Both the position numbers and the translations under genes were made by a program. From assembly GCA_964431805.1 (NCBI GenBank), contig CAYSKV010000005.1:9790-73789 (forward strand): a stretch of DNA of 64,000 bases, written 5' to 3'. How positions within the stretch are numbered: position 1 is the stretch's first letter; every line of letters starts with the position of its first letter. Shown here piece by piece: positions 49,311 through 57,524 of this stretch. The stretch is from JACPHD01 sp964431805 (GTDB taxonomy: Bacteria; Patescibacteriota; Patescibacteriia; Patescibacteriales; GWC2-42-12). The notes under the pieces are model-generated. The model was given only the letters and a program-made list of their open reading frames with translations, was not told where the DNA came from and made no database searches.

Positions 49311-52300
49311 TTATCTTTGAAGACCGCTATAAGCTATACCTCTAATTATATTCCAATCTGTAGCATTAACTGGGCTATGTTCATAGATCCATTTGAAAGT
49401 TGTGATAGCGGTTTGTTCGCTGATTAGGTTTCTGGGTCTGGGCATTAAACCATAGGCCATAACCATAATAGTGTTTTGGTCTAGATTGTTAGACATAACA
49501 GGGTTGCGGCCATAGACTCGGGAGAATTCTATTTTAGCCTGTTCCTCAATATTAGAATTTCTCTCAATTGGCCATCTACCATTGGCTATTTTCAATAAAT
49601 CAGACCATTCAGCTTCGCTATTAGGCAGTCTAGAGTAGGCTTTGTAGTAGGAGTTAATGACTGCGGCTCGTTCGCCTGAACCTAATCTCAGGGTTGATTT
49701 AGTACCATAGACTATGAAATTATTGATAGTTGATCTCTCAATATCAGTTATAGTTTTATCTAAATTTAGAATAGTCTGATATTTAATTAATCCTTGTTGT
49801 TCTTTGGCTAAATCAGCCTGAATAGCTAGATGAGTTAATAATTGATTTTTATCATTAGTAGCTAATATTTGAGCTTCGGTTAGAATCTGTTCTAATAGTT
49901 CATCATTGTTATTATTAGCTGAATTATTATTGTTGTTATTATTGTTTTGATTATTACCTGGGTTGTTGTTTCCTGGATTGCCGTTATTGTTGTTCCCATT
50001 ATTTCCTGGGTTGTTGTTATTGGGTGGAGGCAAAGGGTTACCACCAGAAACAATCATAATACTGTCTGAATAAACATCTGTTATATTGCCTAGAGCGTCC
50101 TTAAATTTAACATAAACTGTTTTAGTGCCAAAACCGCTGTCTAACGTCCAGGTTATGGCCGAGGTATATGTTCGCCAATCGCAATCAGTAAACTCTTGAT
50201 TATTACAAACCATCATCTGACTAACAGCGCCGGCATCATCAGTGGCTTGAAAATTTAAAATTACATCATGAGTAATTATTTTTTCTTCTCCGGAGTTAAT
50301 AGTAATTTGACCGGTTAAAACCGGAAGGCCGAGACGGGTTAAAAAAGTAACTTCAGTATTATTATAAGAAGTAAAAAATCCGCCAACTAATATTTTATTA
50401 TCGTTTTGAAAAAAGACGGAATATACTCCGGCATAAAAAAGCCCTGCTAAACCAGTTCCAGAATTAAATGTTTCATCTAAGCTGCCGTCGGAGTTAAGTC
50501 GAACTATATTATTTACTGCAGTGCCATTATAAGAAGTAAAATATCCGCCAATTAATATTTTACCATCATCCTGAAGTGACATTGTTTGTATGTATGGATA
50601 ATCGTTTCCCAATCCTGTGCCAGAACTAAATGTTTCATCTAAGCTGCCATCGGAGTTAAGTCGAACTATGTAGTTTGCCATAACTCCATTATAAGAATTA
50701 AAACCTCCACCCACTAATATTTTACCATCATTTTGAAGGGCTATTGAACATACCGCCGGCCAATCTCCGCCGAAACCGGTACCTTGATTAAAAGTTGTAT
50801 CCATACTTCCATCAGTATTTAGTCTAACTATATTGTTTACTTCGGTACCATTATAAATAGTAAAATATCCACCAACCAATATTTTATCGTCATTTTGTAT
50901 TGTAACAAAATAAACTCTTTCCCAGTCTCCGTTAAAACCCTCCTCCATATTAAAACTTGCATCTATACTGCCATCAGAATTAAGTCTAGCTATATTATTA
51001 GCCAAATTTCCATTATAAGAACTAAAATCTCCACCAACTAATATTTTCCCGTCACTTTGCAAGGCTATAGTATTTATATAATTATCAAATCCTAATCCGC
51101 CAGAATTAAAAGTAGTATCTAAACTACCATCAGAGTTAAGTCTAACTATATTATTCGCCGTAGTGCCGTTATAAGAAGTAAACCATCCACCAACTAATAT
51201 TTTACCATCACTTTGAAGGGCTATAGTATTCACACAATCATCAAAACCTAACCCGCCAAAATTAAATGTTTCATCCAAACTACCATCAACATTGAGTCGA
51301 GCTATATAATTTACCGCAGTATCATTATAAGAAGTAAAACCTCCACCCACTAATATTTTCCCATCGTCTTGAGTAGTTACAATACTAATATAACCATTAA
51401 AACCTTTAGCGCCTGGATTAAAGCTTGTATCTAAACTACCATCTGAGTTAAGTCTTTCCAAATAATCTCCGCCTATTATTATTTTATTATCAGATTGAAT
51501 AGATATATCTCTAACCCACATCCAAGAATAAATTTTAGAGGGAGAGGTAAATGTATTATCTAAAGTTCCATTACTATTTAATCGGGCTATTTTTTTTATA
51601 GTAGTACCATTATAAGAATCAAAATCTCCTCCTATTAATATTTTACCGTCTGATTGAATAGCTACACTAGCAGTCCTAATAGTAAAACCTGTTCCTGCGT
51701 TAGCATGAAAGTCCGTATCTAAACTTCCATCTGTATTAATTCTAGCTATATATCCAATACTTGTTCCTCTGTATGTGTCGATTCTCATGCCAACGATAAT
51801 TATTTTCCCATCAGATTGTACTGCTATATCTAAAATTTCTGGATAATATGAACCCGACAACCCAGTACCGGGGTCAAAAGTTGTATCTAAGGTTCCATCA
51901 GCATTTAATCTGGCTATTTCGTTTCTGGTTACTCCGTTAAATGTAGTAAAAAGTCCCCCAATAACTATTTTATTATCGTCCTGAATAAATATTGATTCTG
52001 GACCCCACCAATTAAAACCTGTGCCAATATTAAAACTTGTATCTAAAGTACCATTTGTATTTAATCTAGCTATTCTGCTTACTGCTGTACCATTATAAGA
52101 ACTAAATTGCCCGATAACTACTATTTTCCCATCACTTTGTAGGCCCATTCCCATGACATTACTATTAAACCCAACACCAATATTAAAATCTGTATCTAAA
52201 CTACCATCAGTATTTAATCTAACTATGTGATTTACTGTTGTGCCATTATAAGAAGTAAAACCTCCTCCAACTAATATTTTACCATCACTTTGGAGGACAA

Positions 52301-52646
52301 TTGTTTCTACTTTATAATCACCATTGTCATTAAAGCCTGTACCGATATTAAAATCTGTATCTAAACTACCTTCAGTATTTAATCTGGCTATACAATTAGC
52401 CGGTGTGCCATTATAAGAATTAAATTCACCGCCAATTAAAATTTTTCCATCACCTTGAATAACTGTTGTATTTACTCTATAATCAACTCCTTTAAATTCA
52501 CCATTTATAAAATCCGAGTCTAGTCGCCCATCAGAATATATATAACTTTGAGCTTTGGTTTGGTTGGCGAAGGAGGATAGAAATAATAAGGTTAAAATAA
52601 ATAAGATTATGCCTTTGGGCATTTTTTTGTTTTTTGTTATTTTCAT
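49311..52646 (-). CDS. Giant secreted delta-60-repeat protein with shared C-terminal module
   Basis: Start set at ATG 52646 (1111 aa), because the ATG at 52706 sits inside a hairpin; signal peptide GIILFILTLLFLSSFANQTKAQ follows. About fourteen ~53-residue repeats (IARLNTDGSLDTDFN ... ILVGGGFTSYNGT) match the delta-60/beta-propeller-like repeat. Then an Ig-like domain (about 850-940), a Pro/Asn/Gly low-complexity spacer of ~50 residues, and a C-terminal ~145-residue module with GERAAVI, KIANGRWPIER, MAYGLMPR and IAYSG that is shared with the gene ending at 1161. Likely cell-surface propeller protein; ligand unknown. Confidence 0.88.
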   Translation of the reverse strand: MKITKNKKMPKGIILFILTLLFLSSFANQTKAQSYIYSDGRLDSDFINGEFKGVDYRVNTTVIQGDGKILIGGEFNSYNGTPANCIARLNTEGSLDTDFNIGTGFNDNGDYKVETIVLQSDGKILVGGGFTSYNGTTVNHIVRLNTDGSLDTDFNIGVGFNSNVMGMGLQSDGKIVVIGQFSSYNGTAVSRIARLNTNGTLDTSFNIGTGFNWWGPESIFIQDDNKIVIGGLFTTFNGVTRNEIARLNADGTLDTTFDPGTGLSGSYYPEILDIAVQSDGKIIIVGMRIDTYRGTSIGYIARINTDGSLDTDFHANAGTGFTIRTASVAIQSDGKILIGGDFDSYNGTTIKKIARLNSNGTLDNTFTSPSKIYSWMWVRDISIQSDNKIIIGGDYLERLNSDGSLDTSFNPGAKGFNGYISIVTTQDDGKILVGGGFTSYNDTAVNYIARLNVDGSLDETFNFGGLGFDDCVNTIALQSDGKILVGGWFTSYNGTTANNIVRLNSDGSLDTTFNSGGLGFDNYINTIALQSDGKILVGGDFSSYNGNLANNIARLNSDGSIDASFNMEEGFNGDWERVYFVTIQNDDKILVGGYFTIYNGTEVNNIVRLNTDGSMDTTFNQGTGFGGDWPAVCSIALQNDGKILVGGGFNSYNGVMANYIVRLNSDGSLDETFSSGTGLGNDYPYIQTMSLQDDGKILIGGYFTSYNGTAVNNIVRLNSDGSLDETFNSGTGLAGLFYAGVYSVFFQNDNKILVGGFFTSYNNTEVTFLTRLGLPVLTGQITINSGEEKIITHDVILNFQATDDAGAVSQMMVCNNQEFTDCDWRTYTSAITWTLDSGFGTKTVYVKFKDALGNITDVYSDSIMIVSGGNPLPPPNNNNPGNNGNNNNGNPGNNNPGNNQNNNNNNNNSANNNNDELLEQILTEAQILATNDKNQLLTHLAIQADLAKEQQGLIKYQTILNLDKTITDIERSTINNFIVYGTKSTLRLGSGERAAVINSYYKAYSRLPNSEAEWSDLLKIANGRWPIERNSNIEEQAKIEFSRVYGRNPVMSNNLDQNTIMVMAYGLMPRPRNLISEQTAITTFKWIYEHSPVNATDWNIIRGIAYSGLQR

Positions 52647-52660
52647 ATTTTTGTTTATTA

Positions 52661-52714
52661 AAAAAGCAATGGACAAAGAGTTTAAACTGATTAAACTATT
52701 ATCCATTGCTTTTT
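52661..52714 (-). promoter_or_regulatory. Terminator-like hairpin in leader of delta-60 gene
   Basis: Perfect 13-bp stem AAAAAGCAATGGA/TCCATTGCTTTTT (52661-52673 with 52702-52714), with GTTTAA/TTAAAC in the loop. On the minus strand it is followed by TTTTTAATAAAC and then the true ATG; a possible attenuator. Confidence 0.6.
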
Positions 52715-52821
52715 TTCTAATATTTTAAACCAATTTATGCTATTTTTAGCTAAATTGGCGTTATTTTTTATCATGTTTTGTTTTTATTTTTTGATAATAT
52801 GATTTTGTATTATCTAATATA

Positions 52822-52850
52822 ATTTTAACAAAAATTTTGTATTTTGTCAA
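52822..52850 (-). promoter_or_regulatory. Promoter for the delta-60-repeat gene
   Basis: Minus strand TTGACA (52850-52845), 17-base spacer, TAAAAT (52827-52822); a ~170-nt leader containing the terminator-like hairpin. Confidence 0.78.
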
Positions 52851-52897
52851 TGTCTAAAAATTTAAAAATCACCTATACTTAGCGGGGTTTTATTTTA

Positions 52898-52927
52898 TTG
52901 ACTTTGATAAATTCTTTCTGTTATACT
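52898..52927 (+). promoter_or_regulatory. Promoter for the radical SAM gene
   Basis: TTGACT (52898-52903), 18-base spacer, TATACT (52922-52927); AAGGAGGG lies just before the ATG at 52996. Confidence 0.7.
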
Positions 52928-52995
52928 TACCCAAAGCACATTTTAAAATTAGTAAACACAGAAGCAACCAAAACGACAAAAACAAGGAGGGCATT

Positions 52996-54453
52996 ATGAA
53001 TAATGTAATTTCGTACAAAAAGTTTAGCGATGAAGTAATGGGAATTAAAACTAAAGACGCAACATTTTTACTTATGCCTAAAACCAGGAGGATTGTCACC
53101 ATGAAACCTGTCGATCTTGGCATTATAGGAAACGAACTGGGCAATATTGTTGAATCATTGCCCGTCAAAAAAGTTTGCGGAACTGAAGAAGAAAATATTT
53201 TTGCGCCATTCGCCGGTGGTATTTTTCTTACCAGCGATTGCAATTTGCGTTGCGTATATTGTTATGCTCGCGGCGGCGAAAAACAAAAATATATGAACTG
53301 GCAACTGGCTCATGGCGCGGCTATTTTTTTAATTAACAACGCCAAAGAATTCAATATCAACCCGCGCATCTCTTTCCATGGCGGCGGAGAGCCGACAATG
53401 AACTGGTCGATACTAACAAAAGTTGTGGCATTAATCCAAAAAGAGTGTCGTCAGTATGGCTTAACGCCATCATTCAGTATTTCAACCAATGGCATTCTTT
53501 CTGAAAAAAAGGCGGCTTGGGTTGCTGAAAACATTAACCACATCCAGTTATCATTTGATGGTCCGAAAAGTATCCAGGATTTTCAACGACCAGGTATTTT
53601 CAGCGGCTTCAGCAGCTATGAATACGCAATGGCTACCGCGGCGACTTTCAAGAAGCTGGGGAAAAAATTTGTTTCCCGTACCACCGTTCTTGCAGAAAAT
53701 ATCAACAAGATGCCGGAAATTTCTGATTTTATTCTGGAAGAACTTGGAGCTTCAATGATTCATGTCGAACCGGTTTTCCATGACGGACGAGGAATTAATA
53801 ACCCCCTTATTAAAACCCCCGACCAAGGCGAATTTTTAGAACAACTGCTAAAGCTGCAAACCAGTTCTAAATTTTCTGGCAAAATTTTTGCTCTGGCGAA
53901 AGGAATGTTTAAAGATAAATATTGCGGCGCTGCCGGATATAATTTTCTGGTAACTCCGGATGGCATTATCACCAGCTGTTATGAAGTGCTCACCCGAGAC
54001 GACGAACGAGCAAAAATTTTTCAGTATGGTTATTACGACGAGTTCGAGAAAAAATTTATAATTGATCATAAAAAATTTGATCGCCTCGGACAGCGAAAAG
54101 CTTGCAACGTCAAGGGATGTGATGAATGCTTCGCTGAATTTAACTGCGCCGGCGGCTGTTTAGCTAAACATGCCAACGCGAATTCAGACAGTATATTCAG
54201 TTTCCAAAAAAACTTCTACTGCGATGTTGAAAAGGGATTAGTGCTCCACACTCTGGAAAACATGCGCGAAGGCGGGACAGAAATTACAATTGCTCCGGAA
54301 ATTGCTGCCAAAGTCGGTGCCATGAAAGTATATGATTTGCCATGTACGGCTTCTTTAGGAGGGCAAGACCAAACAGGCGCAGTGCTCTGTTGTGGTTGTG
54401 CGGGACATAGCTGCCCGCAGTGTTCCCACTGCGATGACTGTGGCTGCTCATAA
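52996..54453 (+). CDS. Radical SAM/SPASM peptide-maturase-like enzyme with Cys-rich tail
   Basis: 485 residues with a perfect AAGGAGGG site. An N-terminal ~75-residue domain precedes the radical SAM motif CNLRCVYC (C82, C86, C89). GGGEPTMNW and SISTNG support the SAM-binding barrel. The SPASM domain is complete: C310-x12-G-x4-C328, then C375-x2-C378-x5-C384-x3-C388 and a final C near 412. This predicts two auxiliary 4Fe-4S clusters, as in RiPP maturases and sulfatase-maturing enzymes. After residue ~448 there is an unusual 37-residue tail with nine cysteines (CCGCAGHSCPQCSHCDDCGC). No separate precursor gene is adjacent. Base composition is somewhat GC-richer than neighbours. Confidence 0.9.
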   Translation: MNNVISYKKFSDEVMGIKTKDATFLLMPKTRRIVTMKPVDLGIIGNELGNIVESLPVKKVCGTEEENIFAPFAGGIFLTSDCNLRCVYCYARGGEKQKYMNWQLAHGAAIFLINNAKEFNINPRISFHGGGEPTMNWSILTKVVALIQKECRQYGLTPSFSISTNGILSEKKAAWVAENINHIQLSFDGPKSIQDFQRPGIFSGFSSYEYAMATAATFKKLGKKFVSRTTVLAENINKMPEISDFILEELGASMIHVEPVFHDGRGINNPLIKTPDQGEFLEQLLKLQTSSKFSGKIFALAKGMFKDKYCGAAGYNFLVTPDGIITSCYEVLTRDDERAKIFQYGYYDEFEKKFIIDHKKFDRLGQRKACNVKGCDECFAEFNCAGGCLAKHANANSDSIFSFQKNFYCDVEKGLVLHTLENMREGGTEITIAPEIAAKVGAMKVYDLPCTASLGGQDQTGAVLCCGCAGHSCPQCSHCDDCGCS

Positions 54454-54470
54454 TAGAAAAACATTTAACT

Positions 54471-54500
54471 CCGCTGATTTAATTATCAGCGGTTTTTTTA
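54471..54500 (+). terminator. Terminator of the radical SAM gene
   Basis: CCGCTGAT/ATCAGCGG stem (54471-54478 with about 54485-54492) followed by TTTTTTTATT. Confidence 0.9.
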
Positions 54501-54508
54501 TTATAATA

Positions 54509-54535
54509 AAATCCGAGACAAAAATCTCGGATTTA
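54509..54535 (-). terminator. Terminator of tRNA-Arg/His transcript
   Basis: AAATCCGAGA/TCTCGGATTT stem with A/T-rich flanks, just 3' of tRNA-His on the minus strand. Confidence 0.8.
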
Positions 54536-54543
54536 TAATTGGG

Positions 54544-54615
54544 GGTGGCTACAGGGAATTGAACCCTGGTATCTAGGACCACAACCTAGTGTTCTACCAT
54601 TGAACTATAGCCACC
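54544..54615 (-). tRNA. tRNA-His (anticodon GTG)
   Basis: Acceptor GTGGCTA/TAGCCAC plus the tRNA-His-specific extra G at -1 (54615) opposite discriminator C. Anticodon stem CTAGG/CCTAG with loop TTGTGGT. CCA does not appear to be encoded correctly (CCCC follows). Confidence 0.94.
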
Positions 54616-54638
54616 ATGTTTTATAGCATTACTGCTAG

Positions 54639-54710
54639 TACGCCCAGTTGGAATCGGACCAACATATCCAGCTTAGAAGGCTGGTGTTCTATCCATTGAA
54701 CTATGGGCGC
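54639..54710 (-). tRNA. tRNA-Arg (anticodon TCT)
   Basis: 72 nt; acceptor GCGCCCA/TGGGCGT (one G-U), anticodon stem CCAGC/GCTGG with loop CTTCTAA, T arm TTGGT-CCGATTC-CAACT. Upstream of tRNA-His on the same transcript. Confidence 0.94.
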
Positions 54711-54780
54711 ATAAAATAAAAATTGCCAACAATCGGCAATACCAAAATACTACCGATTAAAACATAATTTGTCAAAAATA

Positions 54781-55704
54781 TTATTTTCTCTGCTTTCCAT
54801 GAAACGCTTTATGTACATCCCTAAGCTGCTGATCAGTAATATGGGTATAGACTTGGGTAGTGGTAATTGAAGCATGTCCGAGCATAGCTTGCACGCTACG
54901 AATATCAGCTCCGTTCATTAATAAATCAGTAGCATAACTATGGCGTAAAGTATGGGGCGTTACTTCTTTAGTAATTCCGGCAACGCGGGCATATTTTTGC
55001 ACTAAACGTTGTACGCTCCTTGGCGTCAATCCGTCTTGCTCCTCGCGGCCGCTAGACGCTTTATCATGGCTGGTAAATAAAAACGGATTGGTGTCTAAGC
55101 GAGTTTTTAAATATTCTTCAATCGCTCGCCTAGCGTCGTCAGATAAAAAAACAATACGCAATTTAGAACCTTTACCACGGACAGTAAATTCATCTTTCTT
55201 CAAATTAATATTTTCTATTTTTAATTTACATAATTCAGAAACCCTAAGACCCGTAGAAAAAAATAATTCTAAAATCGCTCTATCCCTTTTTCTTATAATC
55301 TCCGGCAATTCAATTTTTAACGGCGCTTCTAAAATACGCGCTAAATCCGAACCCTCTAAAAAATCTACTTGCCTTTGCTCTTGTTTAGCTAATTCCACCT
55401 TTTCCGGCTCTAACGATTTAATATCGTTTTTAACTAAATATTTTAAAAACCCGCGTAAGGCGATTAAATGATAATTTTGTGTATTCTTTTTTAAGCTTTC
55501 ACTTTTAGAATTACTTAAGCGGTTAAGCCACAATCTATACTTATGCACTAATTCTTTGCTAATTTTAGCCGTAGAAGTAATACCTGATTCTTTGGCAAAA
55601 CCGGCAAATCTTTTTAAATAAAACGCATAATTACTAACCGTGGTACGTGATAACCCTTTTTCTACCTCTAAATACTCTAAAAAATTGTTTATTGTCTTAT
55701 CCAT
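54781..55704 (-). CDS. Tyrosine recombinase (XerC/XerD family)
   Basis: Start at ATG 55704 (307 aa). N-terminal SAM-like core-binding domain (about 1-95), catalytic domain with Arg in STGLRVSELCKLK, Lys in GKGSKLRIV, HTLRHSYATDLL (His-x-x-Arg), GHASITTTQVYTH (His and Tyr). All five catalytic residues are present. As the only Xer-type gene here it may resolve chromosome dimers (possibly a single XerH-like system), but XerC against XerD cannot be decided. A 13-bp inverted repeat overlaps the start region. Confidence 0.93.
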   Translation of the reverse strand: MDKTINNFLEYLEVEKGLSRTTVSNYAFYLKRFAGFAKESGITSTAKISKELVHKYRLWLNRLSNSKSESLKKNTQNYHLIALRGFLKYLVKNDIKSLEPEKVELAKQEQRQVDFLEGSDLARILEAPLKIELPEIIRKRDRAILELFFSTGLRVSELCKLKIENINLKKDEFTVRGKGSKLRIVFLSDDARRAIEEYLKTRLDTNPFLFTSHDKASSGREEQDGLTPRSVQRLVQKYARVAGITKEVTPHTLRHSYATDLLMNGADIRSVQAMLGHASITTTQVYTHITDQQLRDVHKAFHGKQRK

Positions 55705-55706
55705 AG

Positions 55707-55775
55707 ACCCCCACACTTATAATTTATTTACCCTCACTACAAAATATAAGCTAGTTTTATATTAAGTGTGGGGGT
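55707..55775. promoter_or_regulatory. Inverted repeat at the xer start
   Basis: ACCCCCACACTTA (55707-55719) and TAAGTGTGGGGGT (55763-55775) are perfect 13-bp inverted copies 43 bp apart. One arm lies between the ribosome site and ATG of the recombinase gene. Could be an operator or a recombination site; unproven. Confidence 0.5.
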
Positions 55776-55839
55776 ATACTTTCATTTTACGACACCTTGC
55801 AATTTTTTACAATTTATGTTAGTCTTAGCACATATTTAT

Positions 55840-55907
55840 TAAAAAATAACGGTACCCAATCTTGGTCAGGGCTTTGTCCCCCTGTCTCGGTCTGGGCCAA
55901 AGACAAC
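55840..55907 (+). promoter_or_regulatory. Candidate S15 autoregulatory leader
   Basis: GC-rich compared with its flanks and rich in alternative pairings: CAGGG/CCCTG, and CTTTG (55873 region) with CAAAG just before the ATG. Ribosomal protein S15 represses its own mRNA through leader structures in several bacteria, each unrelated in sequence. Function here is inferred from position. Confidence 0.4.
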
Positions 55908-56321
55908 ATGTTAGACAAAAAAGCAAAGCAAAAAATCATTAACAAGTTTAAGATCCATGAAACCGATACTGGGTCTTCGCAGGTGCAAATTGCTATTTTA
56001 ACTGAAGAAATTAAGCAGTTAACCGAGCACTTAAAAAAGCACAAACATGATCATTCTTCAAGACGCGGCTTATTAAAAAAAGTTAGCGAACGAAGACGCT
56101 TATTAAAATATTTACAGAAAGAAGACCAAAAAGCTTTTGATGAATTAGCTAAAGCTTTAAAATTAAGAATTGCTAAAAAAATGATTGAAGATGAAGAGGC
56201 CAGACAGAAAATTGAAGATGAAATTTTAGCTAAACAAGAATTAAAAGCCGAACAAGCCGAAGAAGAAGAAAATGAAAGAGCTGAAGTTGAAGATCATAAA
56301 AATAAAGAAGACGAAGAATAA
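55908..56321 (+). CDS. rpsO: Ribosomal protein S15 with acidic C-terminal extension
   Basis: Start at ATG 55908 (137 aa). Residues 1-88 are standard S15 (KHETDTGSSQVQIAILTEEIKQLTEHLKKHKHDHSSRRGLLKKVSERRRLLKYLQKED). They are followed by about 45 extra residues, highly charged (EDEEARQKIEDEILAKQELKAEQAEEEENERAEVEDHKNKEDEE), not found in ordinary S15 (about 89 aa). S15 binds the 16S central domain early in 30S assembly. The neighbour pnp is downstream but separated by two other genes; rpsO-pnp adjacency is classical. Confidence 0.96.
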   Translation: MLDKKAKQKIINKFKIHETDTGSSQVQIAILTEEIKQLTEHLKKHKHDHSSRRGLLKKVSERRRLLKYLQKEDQKAFDELAKALKLRIAKKMIEDEEARQKIEDEILAKQELKAEQAEEEENERAEVEDHKNKEDEE

Positions 56322-56375
56322 CTTTTAAAAACTTTTTTAGAAAAAGTTTTTAATATTTTCAAAAAATATAAGGTA

Positions 56376-56430
56376 TTAATAAAATAATTAATAGCGGGCA
56401 AAGCCCTACGGCCATTAATTATTTTATTAA
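56376..56430. repeat. Perfect 17-bp inverted repeat with GC-rich loop
   Basis: TTAATAAAATAATTAAT (56376-56392) pairs exactly with 56414-56430. The loop holds GGGC-AAA-GCCC. A weaker AAAAACTTTTT/AAAAAGTTTTT hairpin lies just upstream (about 56329-56352) and could end rpsO. Confidence 0.75.
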
Positions 56431-56467
56431 TTATATAAAACCATTCTAAGAAGGTTTTAAAAACATT

Positions 56468-56965
56468 ATGATTAAACATAAGGAGCAAAGAATTGGCGTC
56501 TTAGTGGATGTTTCCAACATGTACCACAGTGCTAAAAATCTTTTTAAGAGAAGAGTAAACTTCAAAGAAATTTTAAAATCAGCGGTCGCGGGTAGAAAAT
56601 TAATTCGCGCCACGGCTTATGTTATAAAAACCGAAAATGAAGAAGGTAATGCTTTTTTTGAAGCTTTAAACCAGCAAGGTTTTGAAGTTAAAATGAAAGA
56701 TCTGCAAATTTTTGCCGGCGGCGCTAAAAAAGCCGATTGGGACGTTGGTATTACGGTTGATGCAATTAAACTATCAGAAAAACTTGATGTGGTAATTTTA
56801 ATTACTGGTGATGGCGACTATATTCCGTTAGTAAATTATTTACAAAATACCAAAGGCTGTTTAGTTGAAGTTATGGCCTTTAGACAAACCGCTTCAAGTA
56901 AGCTAATTGAAGAAGCTGACGACTTTGTAAATTTAAGTGAAGATAAAAAATATTTATTACGATAA
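56468..56965 (+). CDS. NYN-domain (LabA/DUF88-type) protein
   Basis: 165 residues, a PIN-like nuclease fold. QRIGVLVDVSNMYHSAKNLF has the first catalytic Asp, KADWDVGITVDAIKLS and LDVVILITGDGDYIPLVNYLQ supply the other acidic residues (TGDGDY signature), and VEVMAFRQTASSKLIEEADDFVNLSED is the family end. NYN proteins are metal-dependent RNases; the substrate is unknown. Its place between rpsO and pnp fits RNA metabolism. Confidence 0.9.
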   Translation: MIKHKEQRIGVLVDVSNMYHSAKNLFKRRVNFKEILKSAVAGRKLIRATAYVIKTENEEGNAFFEALNQQGFEVKMKDLQIFAGGAKKADWDVGITVDAIKLSEKLDVVILITGDGDYIPLVNYLQNTKGCLVEVMAFRQTASSKLIEEADDFVNLSEDKKYLLR

Positions 56966-57007
56966 TAAGGATCGCACAATAAAAAAATAAATAACGATGG
57001 AGGGGTT

Positions 57008-57373
57008 ATGAAAGCTTTTATTAGGCATGAGGTAAAAACGGCGGGCATTGAAAGAAGCATTTTAGTAATACCTAAAGGTAAAGGTTGTTTAATTTTTTCG
57101 GTTTACTTCGAAGGAGCATTAAGTTGGCGAAATGATTCACCGTTTTATAAGCCAAAAGATAGCTACGAAGAAGTTACCTTGCCGGATAATTTTGAACAAG
57201 CTTTATCGACATTTAACGGCAAAGAAGTAGAAAAAAATCTTGAATTGCTTCTATGCGATTTTGTCAGAAACCATAAAAAAACCGTCAAGCAAAAGGTCGC
57301 GACGCTCGCTACGGCAGTAATTAAAAAACCTAATAAGCAGGTTCAACAACAAATTGTGCAAAATGATCTTTAA
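57008..57373 (+). CDS. Orphan hypothetical protein
   Basis: 121 residues with GGAGGGG five bases before the ATG. Beta-rich first half (HEVKTAGIERSILVIPKGKGCLIFSVYFEGALSWRND), then basic helices ending KVATLATAVIKKPNKQVQQQIVQ. No known domain. It starts 42 bp after the NYN gene and is followed by a GGGTGA/TCACCC hairpin (about 57386-57412). Confidence 0.7.
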   Translation: MKAFIRHEVKTAGIERSILVIPKGKGCLIFSVYFEGALSWRNDSPFYKPKDSYEEVTLPDNFEQALSTFNGKEVEKNLELLLCDFVRNHKKTVKQKVATLATAVIKKPNKQVQQQIVQNDL

Positions 57374-57446
57374 ACGAAACATAGGGTGATATTATATGTC
57401 ACCCACTTTTAAAAAATATTCATTAACATAAATAATAATTAACTAA

Positions 57447-57508
57447 GCTTGACCGACGAACAGATAGTACTGTGGCTTTACCATAGTTCTGTAGTTTGTT
57501 GGCCAAGC
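57447..57508 (+). promoter_or_regulatory. pnp leader hairpin
   Basis: GCTTGACCGACGAAC pairs with GTTTGTTGGCCAAGC (one A-C mismatch, two G-U) and encloses ACTGTGG/CCATAGT. The stem ends 16 bases before the pnp ATG. In E. coli a leader stem processed by RNase III mediates pnp autocontrol; a similar arrangement is inferred here. Confidence 0.65.
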
Positions 57509-57524
57509 AAGAAATGTAAAAAGT

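Noticed and set aside
49311..52646. Regular DNA-level repeats suggesting a CRISPR or tandem array
   Set aside because: Period (~159 bp) and codon structure show they are protein repeats of one open reading frame.
52647..52706. ATG 52706 as start of the delta-60 protein
   Set aside because: It lies in the stem of the leader hairpin and would place 20 residues before the signal peptide.
54781..55704. Integrase of a resident mobile element
   Set aside because: No element ends, cargo or tRNA-flanking duplication fit; housekeeping Xer is the simpler reading.
55797..55907. N-terminal extension of S15 from a TTG at 55797
   Set aside because: The added 37 residues have no S15 similarity and the stretch is better explained as a structured mRNA leader; ATG 55908 matches the family start.
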